Assembly: GCF_002835935.1 (NCBI RefSeq)
Contig: NZ_PJCF01000086.1
Location: 62,001-126,000 of the forward strand
Source: Paraglaciecola sp. MB-3u-78
GTDB lineage: Bacteria; Pseudomonadota; Gammaproteobacteria; Enterobacterales; Alteromonadaceae
Length of the DNA stretch: 64,000 nucleotides
Direction of reading: 5' to 3'
Shown here: positions 37,456-46,176 of the stretch, piece by piece
Numbering within the stretch: position 1 is the first letter of the stretch
Layout of the letters: each line of letters begins with the position of its first letter
Translations under genes and position numbers: made by a program
The notes under the pieces: model-generated
What the model saw: only the letters and a program-made list of their open reading frames with translations
What the model was told of the DNA's origin: nothing
Database searches by the model: none

Positions 37456-40400
37456 TTGGTAGTCAATGTGAATTCTTCTACAATATTCCTGAACTATTTG
37501 GTCATAATTAACCCAATCACTAGGCAGGTTAAGCGAAATTTGGGCCTAATTTCCTTGCCATTTTTTCTACTTTCTTTCATCGTTAATGCCAACACTCAAT
37601 TTGAAAATGTCACCGTTGCCGCTGGATTACAAGATTACATTGCCGATAGTGGCGATATCCACGGCCCTGGTGCGGTGTTTACTGATTTAAATTCAGACGG
37701 TTTGCCTGACCTTTATTTGCTGCGTGGCAGCACAGTGTTTAATGCTAGTAGCCCAAATGAGCTGTATATCAATGATGGCAACGGCAGCTTTTATCGACTT
37801 CCAAATGATGCAGGCGCGGGTGATGACGGAGCAGCAACAGGCGCCATAGCTGCGGATTATGACAACGATGGAGACGTCGATCTTTATGTACTCAACTTCA
37901 ATGGAGCGAATGTACTGCTTCAAAATCAACTTTCTGATACCGGCACATTCTCATTTATCGATCACACACCTTCAACAGCCCCTACTAATAGTGATGCAAA
38001 CCAAATAGGACTAGCCGGTGCTTTTGACGATAATGCTGAGTTCGGTAGTATTTTACTTGATAACTCTTTAACAGCAGCATGGTCAGATGTGGATCGAGAC
38101 GGCGATTTAGATTTGTTTGTCGGTAATCACGATTCATTTTGTTTAGAAGGGAACGCGGAAGGCCCCTCTGGTTTACCCGGACAACGTGATATTTTTTATA
38201 GAAACAACGGTGATGGCACTTTTTCAGATGTTACGGTGCATTTTGATGTGACTGGATATCAAAGCAAATCTGGGCAGACCATGACTAGCGGACAGCATTT
38301 TAGTTCCTCTATTGCCATTGTTTTCGCAGATTTTGATAACGATCTTTGGCCAGATTTATTGGTTACTAACAAAGTTGGCGGTAGTGATGATCGCAATATG
38401 TTGTATCGTAATCTGGGCGATGACGCGATTGGCAAGTGGCTAGGCTTTGAATTAGTTACTTATGATCTTACCCAAGCGTTTGGTCACAATAGTGGTTCTG
38501 CAATGGGTGTAGATGTTGGTGATCCAGATAATGACGGCGACCTTGATATTTATATTTCGGGGGCTGGTGGGACAACACCGGGCTCCATAGGTAAAAATGA
38601 TTTTTGGGTAAATCAATTTAGCGAAACTGGCGAGCTAAGCTTTATTTATAGTTCAGAGCTACCAGCACTATTTTCATGGGGCGTGCAGTGGCAAGACTTT
38701 GATTTGGATGGCAGGCAAGACCTGCATGTTGCGAGCCATGGCGGCTTGCAAGACCGATATTACAGCAATCAGCCGTCTGGTTGGAAAGAGCAAGCTAGTA
38801 TTGCAGGCATTGATCAACAAAAGAACTCAAGAGCAAACGTCAGTGCCGATTATAATCGAGACGGCTGGCCTGACATTTTTGTCGTCAATAAATCAGAGAT
38901 GTCTGCGCTATACAAAAATCGCTCTGAAATAGATCATCCAGATCGTCGATATCTTGTGCTCTCGCTCGAGGGAAATCCAGAATTATCAGGTCCTTACCGC
39001 AGCAACCGAAGCGCAATTGGGGCAAGAGTAAGGGTAATGGCCGACGTTAATGGCAACGGTTCAATCGAGAGCCATGAATTTCAGATCAGAGAAGTGGTTG
39101 CCGGCTCTAGTAATGCAGGAAGTACTTCCAGTCACGAATTGGAATTTGGTTTGGGCTTGGCACAACAAGCTCAAATTGAAGTCAAATGGCCTAGCGGTCG
39201 CACAACGGTTATGGTTAAGCAAACCAATCAACATCTTCAAATTATTGAAAGCATTGGCTCAGGGGAGCTATTGAAAAATGGTGATTTTGCTAGTGAAAAA
39301 AATCATTGGAAAACCAGTGTTGGTGGTTCAGCAAGTGCAACTTGGCAACTTGAAGATGTGACGCCAAACAACAAGGCAATAAGTGTTGATATAAAAGCGC
39401 TTGATAGCCAGCCATGGAACGTAATGCTGCAGCAAAGTAACATTGCTATAGAAGAGAATCGAACATATCGTTTACATTTTCGTGCCCGTGCTAGTGTCCC
39501 TAATAGTGGCTTAATGGCTACCGTAGGTCAGAATTACACGCCATTTAGTCCTATTGGCTTAAATAAATATTTTGCACTTACCACACAATGGCAAAATTAC
39601 AGCGTGACTTTTCAAGCAACAAGCAGCGATATAAACGCCCGCATAGCATTTCTACTTGGCTTTGGAGAACAGCGCAAAGTCTGGATTGACGAGCTTGAAT
39701 TAATCTTAGTCCCGCAATTATTACCAAACACAGAATTGATTAAGAATGGAGACTTTGAGTCACTTGAGTTTTCATTTACTACCCTCGCGATGGGAAATGC
39801 TAGTGGCTTAACAGTTAATAAAGAGGCACTTTCGCCCACAGGCAGTAAAGCGGTTTCAGTTGAAATGGTGAATGGCGGCTCTGAATCTTGGGAAGTTCAG
39901 TTAGGCCAAAAAAGTATCCCTATTGTCGCCGGTCAAAAGTATCTTCTTACTTTCGGTGCAAAAGCTGCAACATCAGGGTCCATTGCAACACTCTTGATGC
40001 AAGACTCTCCACCTTGGAGTAATCTTGGCCATTACGCACAATTCGATGTAAGCACCGAATGGCAAAGTTACAGTGTATTATTTGAAGCGACGGTTAGTGT
40101 AAGCTCTGCCCGACTGGCTTTTTTGCTCGGCGGCAATGACGGAAAAAAAGTTTGGCTCGACAGAATTAGCTTAAAACCTTGGGTGCCGCCTCCTGTGCAA
40201 GCTATTTCTCCAGCGGAACTTTTACCTAATGGAGGATTTGAGCAGGGATCTTCTGGATGGCGTTTTGAGTCGTTTAATTCTGATAGTGTTGATTGGGCAA
40301 TTGATCCAACTACTGCCAGCCAAGGACTTCGTTCATTGCGCGCTTCTATCAACAATGCTAGTGGTGTTGCATGGCATATCCAACTAATTAACGAAGGTCA

Positions 40401-42756
40401 CTACATTGAAAAAGGACGGGAGTATCGAATTTCTTTCGACGCAAAATCTGACGTTCCCGGTTTTGCATTGCTTTCTGTTGACCAAAATCACGCGCCATGG
40501 CAAAACTTAGGCTTGAAACAAGCCATACCGCTGACTACTGAATGGCAAACGTTTGTCATTGAATTCACGGCAACGGCAACTGACAGCGATGCGAGAATTT
40601 CAATACAATTGGGAGACGGCCCTTTATCACGCAATGTATGGGTTGATAACGCAGGAGCCACAGCTAATTGTGGAGTTGCGTTCGTCCCTCCTGCAAATTT
40701 GACGATTATCCAAGGTTCAGGAACAGGTAACTTTGTTACGGGTGACCAGATCCCTGTAAGTGCTATTGCTCCAGAAGAAGGCTATTACTTTTCACATTGG
40801 ACGAGCAGTGGTGGTGGAACATTTGCCAATCCCGAAGATATTAATACCATTTTTACAATGCCTGATAACCCAGTAACCTTAACCGCAAACTTCCTCCCAG
40901 GCGTTGCACCGGCAACTGATGTGTCTGCAGCAAGGCGCTGGAATGAAGTTTTATTACAAGCGATCAGATCTGACTTTGCAAGGCCTACCATCCACGCTCG
41001 AAATCTATTCCATACATCTTCAGCGATGTATGACGCTTGGTCTGCATTCGCTTTAACGGAAAAGCCTTGGTTATTAGGACGCACACGATCAGGTGTCTCA
41101 TGCGACCTTTTGCCATTTAATGTGCCGAATAATACAGAAACTGCCCGTGCCGAAGCTATCAGTTTTGCAAGCTACCGATTATTGCGGCATAGGTTTGCTA
41201 GTTCTCCAGGCGCCGAGCAAATTATTTTAGACTCAAATGCCTTGATGTCGATGTTGGGTCATGATGTGGACAATGTATCAACAGACTATGTAACGGGTTC
41301 TGCAGCGGCACTCGGCAATCATATCGCACAATGCTATATTGAGTTTGGCTTAGCCGACGGAGCTAACGAACAAAATGATTACATCAATACTGTTTATCAG
41401 CCCGTTAATCAGGCGTTGGAACCGCAGCTGCCGGGCAATCCGAATATTGTTGATCTAAATCGTTGGCAACCACTGAAACTTGAGGAGTCGATAGATCAAT
41501 CTGGTAATCAGATAAGTACAATGCCTGAATTTCTCGGTCCTGAATGGGGACAAGTTATCCCCTTCGCGCTGTCAGATAATGATTTATCCATTTATACACG
41601 TGATGGTTTCGACTATTGGCTTTTTCATGACCCAGGTGCACCACCAAGCGTTGAATCTGATATGTATAAATGGGCTTTTTCTCTTGTCTCTATATGGTCA
41701 GCACATTTAGACCCGAGCGATGGCGTGATGATAGATATATCCCCTGCTAGCATCGGTAATATTCAGCAACTACCTACTAATTTTGATGATTATCCAGAGT
41801 TCTATGACACTTATAATGGCGGTGATCCCAGTATTGGGTATACAGTTAATCCAGCGACTGGCCAACCATATACTCCGCAGCTCGTACCTCGTGGTGATTA
41901 TGCAAGAGTATTGGCTGAATACTGGGCTGATGGACCCAGTTCAGAAACACCACCAGGTCATTGGTATGTGCTTCTCAATGAGGTGAGTGATCATCCTATG
42001 CTTGAGCGAGAGTGGAATGGTGCAGGCGCTGAATTGAATAAACTTGAATGGGATGTCAAAAGTTACTTTGTACTTGGAGGTGCAATGCATGATTCTGCGA
42101 TTGCAGCCTGGGGCGCAAAGGGATGGTACGACTATATTAGACCTATAAGCTCGTTGCGCGCTATGGCTGACTTGGGTCAAAGTACAGATAGTAATTTGCC
42201 TTCATGGCATCCTAATGGCATAACGTTGCATCCTGGTTACGTTGAGCTAATTGATTTTAACGATCCGCTTGCGGGGCAAACGGGAGAAAACATTGGCAAA
42301 ATAAAGGTCAACGCATGGAAGGGTCCTGACGCTATTTTAGACCCTGAAGTAGACGAAGCTGGTGTCGAGTGGATTCTGGCTGAAAACTGGTGGCCATATC
42401 AACGACCTAGCTTTGTAACACCTCCTTTTGCGGGTTACGTATCAGGTCATTCAACTTTCTCTAGAGCGGCAGCTGAGGTGTTAACAAATATTACAGGAAA
42501 TGAGTATTTTCCGGGTGGCATTCATTCATTTGTTATTCCCCAAAACGATTTTCTTGTATTTGAAAATGGCCCTAGTATAAATATGTCATTGCAATGGGCA
42601 ACCTACAAAGACGCTTCAGATCAATGCAGTTTGTCGAGGATTTGGGGTGGTATTCATCCGCCTTTAGACGATATACCTGGTCGCATTATGGGCGCGAAGA
42701 TAGGAGTAGATGCATATATATATGCTAACTCGTATTTTAATGGATCAATGGATTAA
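37456..42756 (+). CDS. Giant secreted FG-GAP/UnbV, CBM-like and vanadium-haloperoxidase/PAP2 fusion
   Basis: 1766 residues. A signal peptide-like stretch (LISLPFFLLSFIVNANT) is followed by FG-GAP/VCBS calcium-type repeats (about 60-490, e.g. DYDNDGDVDLYVLN), an ASPIC/UnbV domain (about 510-590), three tandem jellyroll CBM-like modules (starting LLKNGDF, LIKNGDF, LLPNGGF; about 605-1060) and an InlB-like repeat (near 1075-1145). Last comes a PAP2/vanadium haloperoxidase-type domain with all vanadate-binding motifs: K-x6-RP (KGWYDYIRP, near 1554), SGH (GYVSGHST, near 1661) and S-R-x5-H (SRIWGGIH, near 1727). It is predicted to be an extracellular halogenating or phosphatase enzyme that binds polysaccharide (inference). 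The start is uncertain, TTG 37456 or GTG 37468. Confidence 0.85.
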   Translation: MVVNVNSSTIFLNYLVIINPITRQVKRNLGLISLPFFLLSFIVNANTQFENVTVAAGLQDYIADSGDIHGPGAVFTDLNSDGLPDLYLLRGSTVFNASSPNELYINDGNGSFYRLPNDAGAGDDGAATGAIAADYDNDGDVDLYVLNFNGANVLLQNQLSDTGTFSFIDHTPSTAPTNSDANQIGLAGAFDDNAEFGSILLDNSLTAAWSDVDRDGDLDLFVGNHDSFCLEGNAEGPSGLPGQRDIFYRNNGDGTFSDVTVHFDVTGYQSKSGQTMTSGQHFSSSIAIVFADFDNDLWPDLLVTNKVGGSDDRNMLYRNLGDDAIGKWLGFELVTYDLTQAFGHNSGSAMGVDVGDPDNDGDLDIYISGAGGTTPGSIGKNDFWVNQFSETGELSFIYSSELPALFSWGVQWQDFDLDGRQDLHVASHGGLQDRYYSNQPSGWKEQASIAGIDQQKNSRANVSADYNRDGWPDIFVVNKSEMSALYKNRSEIDHPDRRYLVLSLEGNPELSGPYRSNRSAIGARVRVMADVNGNGSIESHEFQIREVVAGSSNAGSTSSHELEFGLGLAQQAQIEVKWPSGRTTVMVKQTNQHLQIIESIGSGELLKNGDFASEKNHWKTSVGGSASATWQLEDVTPNNKAISVDIKALDSQPWNVMLQQSNIAIEENRTYRLHFRARASVPNSGLMATVGQNYTPFSPIGLNKYFALTTQWQNYSVTFQATSSDINARIAFLLGFGEQRKVWIDELELILVPQLLPNTELIKNGDFESLEFSFTTLAMGNASGLTVNKEALSPTGSKAVSVEMVNGGSESWEVQLGQKSIPIVAGQKYLLTFGAKAATSGSIATLLMQDSPPWSNLGHYAQFDVSTEWQSYSVLFEATVSVSSARLAFLLGGNDGKKVWLDRISLKPWVPPPVQAISPAELLPNGGFEQGSSGWRFESFNSDSVDWAIDPTTASQGLRSLRASINNASGVAWHIQLINEGHYIEKGREYRISFDAKSDVPGFALLSVDQNHAPWQNLGLKQAIPLTTEWQTFVIEFTATATDSDARISIQLGDGPLSRNVWVDNAGATANCGVAFVPPANLTIIQGSGTGNFVTGDQIPVSAIAPEEGYYFSHWTSSGGGTFANPEDINTIFTMPDNPVTLTANFLPGVAPATDVSAARRWNEVLLQAIRSDFARPTIHARNLFHTSSAMYDAWSAFALTEKPWLLGRTRSGVSCDLLPFNVPNNTETARAEAISFASYRLLRHRFASSPGAEQIILDSNALMSMLGHDVDNVSTDYVTGSAAALGNHIAQCYIEFGLADGANEQNDYINTVYQPVNQALEPQLPGNPNIVDLNRWQPLKLEESIDQSGNQISTMPEFLGPEWGQVIPFALSDNDLSIYTRDGFDYWLFHDPGAPPSVESDMYKWAFSLVSIWSAHLDPSDGVMIDISPASIGNIQQLPTNFDDYPEFYDTYNGGDPSIGYTVNPATGQPYTPQLVPRGDYARVLAEYWADGPSSETPPGHWYVLLNEVSDHPMLEREWNGAGAELNKLEWDVKSYFVLGGAMHDSAIAAWGAKGWYDYIRPISSLRAMADLGQSTDSNLPSWHPNGITLHPGYVELIDFNDPLAGQTGENIGKIKVNAWKGPDAILDPEVDEAGVEWILAENWWPYQRPSFVTPPFAGYVSGHSTFSRAAAEVLTNITGNEYFPGGIHSFVIPQNDFLVFENGPSINMSLQWATYKDASDQCSLSRIWGGIHPPLDDIPGRIMGAKIGVDAYIYANSYFNGSMD

Positions 42757-42772
42757 TTAAATTTTAGCCTAC

Positions 42773-43744
42773 TTATAATAATAGAGATTTATAACGAATA
42801 GAGCCTCTAAGTAGTTGAATAAAATTACAAGAATCTTTAACAAAATAAATGCCTACTCTTATCAATCGCAGAGGGCCTTTAAGCGCTTGCGTTTTTTCAC
42901 TCCCCCTCGCAAAACAATAGGGTAGTAGTAACAGCAAGCTAAACCAACTGATGACAATCCCTAGGAGGCCTATAAGAGCTATACTGTAGGTTGCTTGCGT
43001 GTAATCAAAAAAGTATCTCATATAAAAAAAGCGACGAGTTTGTGGAAAGTCTTTTGGGATACGTGGCACCACCATCATGCGCTTATCAAATAACCATTGC
43101 CAAGGCGTTACTTTTTCAACAACATGGAACACGGTTGCTTCTTCTGAAAAGCGACTCTCCCACCCGAGTGATTTAACTTTCCAAGCGAAGTCGGTATCTT
43201 CACCACCAAGAACAACCATCGATTCTGGGTGTTCATCTGCCCTAAAAGCGCCTACCTGTAGAAAAGCTTCACGACAATAAAAAATGTTCAAAGTTTGGTA
43301 AATGAAACTCTCTTCACGAAGCTCAAAAGAACGGTTGAATACACTATGCTCGGCCCCGGGTGCTGGCAAGGTTTGTCCTTGAACGAGTCCTACCCCTTCA
43401 GAAAATCTAAGTACGCCAGATCGCAACCACTCAGGAACTGCATCGCAATCACTGTCCATAAACGCGATAATAGTGCCCACAGAATTCTGTGCACCCATTG
43501 TGCGAGACGGACCGGGGCCTTCGGCTTTTTTCCTTAAACAAATCAGTCGACATTGGGCGTCAGCCGCTAGTGATAAAACTAATTTCTCGTTAGTATCATC
43601 AGCCGAGCTGTCTACAACAATGATTTCAAAAAGATGTGCGGGGTAGTCTTGCTGAATACAAGATTCCACCGCTTTTTTTAACAGTTCTGGCCTTCCATAT
43701 GCCGGGATAACAATACTCGCCTGAGGTAGTTCAGAATTGTCCAT
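42773..43744 (-). CDS. Family 2 glycosyltransferase, membrane-associated
   Basis: 323 residues. The GT-A nucleotide-sugar fold is clear: SIVIPAYGRPELLKKAVESC at the start, VVDSSADD, and the metal-binding acidic motif in AFMDSDCDAVPEWL. VLGGEDTDFAWKVKSLG matches the acceptor-side ED motif. The C-terminus has membrane helices (ATYSIALIGLLGIVISWFSL). It should add a sugar to a lipid-linked repeat. It lies 14 bases after the glycosidase lipoprotein gene in the same leftward operon, and converges on the giant haloperoxidase gene. Confidence 0.9.
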   Translation of the reverse strand: MDNSELPQASIVIPAYGRPELLKKAVESCIQQDYPAHLFEIIVVDSSADDTNEKLVLSLAADAQCRLICLRKKAEGPGPSRTMGAQNSVGTIIAFMDSDCDAVPEWLRSGVLRFSEGVGLVQGQTLPAPGAEHSVFNRSFELREESFIYQTLNIFYCREAFLQVGAFRADEHPESMVVLGGEDTDFAWKVKSLGWESRFSEEATVFHVVEKVTPWQWLFDKRMMVVPRIPKDFPQTRRFFYMRYFFDYTQATYSIALIGLLGIVISWFSLLLLLPYCFARGSEKTQALKGPLRLIRVGIYFVKDSCNFIQLLRGSIRYKSLLL

Positions 43745-43758
43745 TTCCTGTTTAATCC

Positions 43759-46044
43759 CTATTTTCTTTTTAGCTCTATACTAGTTACAGAGTGTTTAGG
43801 AAAAGTGAAATTAAACTTGATTGCAGCATCGTCAATTGGATAGGGATTTAAAGTTACTTCATTCATCGAGCCATAATCGAAACGGCCATTTTTTGAGCCT
43901 TTAGCTTGTTTACCCCACTTTAATCCTGGCACAGCAATTACCTTTGAACCAGTATGAGAATCGATATCTACCCCACCTAAGATCCAACTAGTTGCATCTT
44001 GCTTTGGAACGAAGTCTTTGAGTTGAATACTGGTCAATATGTCGGCATCAAAATGTTTGTTAATTCCAATTACATATAAAGTGTTACCGTCTTCGCTTAA
44101 ACTCGAAATAACATCCAAAAACGGCACATCATCTTGACCTTCAGACCACCCAATTGAAGGAGTATCCATGGTAGGACTTTGCGCGTTCGTTGAAACCAAC
44201 TTAGTACCAAAATGGGTACTAAATATCTCAAATGCGTAAGCGCGAGGCGTTGGAATCCACTCCGGCGCCGGCGGGAAAGTGTTATTAGCCGAAGATAACC
44301 AGCCTAAAACACTAAAATCATTCAACATCCAAAACGCTGCCATTTTAGTTTGCGGCGATTCAATAAATGATTTTAATGTACTCGCTGAGAAAATCGCAGA
44401 GCCCAAAGTTTTCGGGTGGTCGACGTAATCACCAGCATGGAAAAATTGAAATATGGGGCCCCATTCAGTTACAGCAATAAAAGGACGCTCTTTTTCATTA
44501 GGATAGAATTCACGCAATTCCTCCTCCATTTTATTTAAGTTTTTAGATATAGCTACTGGCCTACCCATCATCGCTTTATAAACCGTGCTTATAGGCTTAT
44601 TTTTATGGTCACCGGTGAGAATAGGTGCGTATGCATTATGGATAGAAACAAAATCGAAGTGTCCCTGCATTTTTTTATACACAATACGATTCCAATTTTT
44701 GTAATCCATTTGCTTGTAGTCACCTTGATTGATACCACCAATAATGCCAATTTGGATACGCGGATCTGCTTTGCGCATTGCCTTGGCAAACAAGAGAGCG
44801 CGCTTTGCATATTTTTCTGGGGTTAAGGTGACCGCCTTTGATACAGCATTTCCATTATTAATATATTGTTCGTTGCCAATTTCCCAATACTTGACTCGGA
44901 GAGACTTTTTATTAACGTATTCTATCCATTCAACTGCATCTTGGGGTGTTCCATTGGTAAAGTTAACCGCAAAGATCAAATCGGCACCCAAATCGTCGGC
45001 CATTTCAATGACCTCATCAGTACCGAAATTGGGTACAGATGCATCCTCTTTCCCGGCTTCATGTTTTATTTTTGGACGCTCGTTATACGGGCCTATACCA
45101 TCCTTCCAGTCATAAAAGTCTGAGTATATGCCACCAGGATATCGAATTAACTTTAAGCCCATTTTTTTGGACAAGCGTATAATTTCAGGGTCAACTTGGC
45201 GTTCTTTTTCCTGCCATAGGCTTGTTGCATTCCAACGCCATTCTATATTTCCACCAAATAGTTCCGATGGAATATCTCTAAGTTGATTGCCTGCATCTAC
45301 TTCTACAGACGCTAACAACTGCTGAGGGTTTTTACTTGGTTTCCAAGGTTTACCATCATGTTTTATGGCGCTTTGAAAGGGCTCCTTGACGGATACTTGT
45401 TCAGTGAAATTCTTATCTAATCTAACTGAAATGTTATCAAACCACGCTTTTCCTGTATTGCCTGCAACCCAAACAGACAAATAAAGCTTTACGTCATTGC
45501 CATTTGGTACTTCGTAGGAGTCTTCATACCAAGCCCATTTTTTGTCTGACGATGAATGAAATAGCATTTTAAATTGACCTGACTTACCATCAACGACACT
45601 GACCATGCCGACTAAGGCATTGGCACCAGCATCTACCGCCATACTGCTACCGAAGTAGATGGTCTTTCCTTTCAAATTAGTACTATTAATCTCCTGCGCG
45701 ACGGCTAATGGCTGTTTTTTATCGTTGTTACCATTGGGCTGCAATAAAAGTGAATAACTACCATTGAGCCTAAAAGAAGTGTCCTGCACTACAGTGCCCT
45801 TTTTACCGGTAGTACCAAGGTTTCTGACCCACGCGAGCGGGATTGTAGAGTTAGTCGTCGATACAAGCTCAAAGCCACCATTTTGAACAAAGTCTTCATT
45901 AAGGCCTTCGGCTGGGAACGGGCTTGAGCCACCTGACTCAAAGTCAGCTCCAACAGAATCACCGCAACTAAATAAAGCGATTAAAGAAAAGGTTAGAACA
46001 GATATTAGTGACGCTTCTTTAGTAAGGGATTGATAAAAAGACAT
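43759..46044 (-). CDS. GH-A clan glycoside hydrolase lipoprotein (arabinofuranosidase-like)
   Basis: 761 residues. The signal peptide ends in a lipobox-like LFSC (IALFSCGDSV), so it is probably anchored in the outer or inner membrane. An N-terminal CBM4/9-like jellyroll (about 50-210; NGGFELVSTTNSTIPLAW) is followed by a TIM barrel with GH51-like features: RYPGGIYSDFYDWKDG, the acid/base Glu in YWEIGNEQYINNG (near 390) and the likely nucleophile Glu in VTEWGPIF (near 526). A C-terminal beta domain completes it. Exact family and substrate cannot be fixed by eye; an arabinose- or xylose-type residue is plausible. Its location among polysaccharide genes suggests trimming or turnover of the product. 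Confidence 0.82.
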   Translation of the reverse strand: MSFYQSLTKEASLISVLTFSLIALFSCGDSVGADFESGGSSPFPAEGLNEDFVQNGGFELVSTTNSTIPLAWVRNLGTTGKKGTVVQDTSFRLNGSYSLLLQPNGNNDKKQPLAVAQEINSTNLKGKTIYFGSSMAVDAGANALVGMVSVVDGKSGQFKMLFHSSSDKKWAWYEDSYEVPNGNDVKLYLSVWVAGNTGKAWFDNISVRLDKNFTEQVSVKEPFQSAIKHDGKPWKPSKNPQQLLASVEVDAGNQLRDIPSELFGGNIEWRWNATSLWQEKERQVDPEIIRLSKKMGLKLIRYPGGIYSDFYDWKDGIGPYNERPKIKHEAGKEDASVPNFGTDEVIEMADDLGADLIFAVNFTNGTPQDAVEWIEYVNKKSLRVKYWEIGNEQYINNGNAVSKAVTLTPEKYAKRALLFAKAMRKADPRIQIGIIGGINQGDYKQMDYKNWNRIVYKKMQGHFDFVSIHNAYAPILTGDHKNKPISTVYKAMMGRPVAISKNLNKMEEELREFYPNEKERPFIAVTEWGPIFQFFHAGDYVDHPKTLGSAIFSASTLKSFIESPQTKMAAFWMLNDFSVLGWLSSANNTFPPAPEWIPTPRAYAFEIFSTHFGTKLVSTNAQSPTMDTPSIGWSEGQDDVPFLDVISSLSEDGNTLYVIGINKHFDADILTSIQLKDFVPKQDATSWILGGVDIDSHTGSKVIAVPGLKWGKQAKGSKNGRFDYGSMNEVTLNPYPIDDAAIKFNFTFPKHSVTSIELKRK

Positions 46045-46176
46045 TTGTTTGGTGCTCCTTAATCAAAAACAACTTGATTTTTATTTTATAGTGCTCATAG
46101 TGAACTTGACGAAGCTGTTTACTATGTCGATGGGGGAGTCTCCAGATAGCAGCGCAAACTTTATGGAAAACGTATT

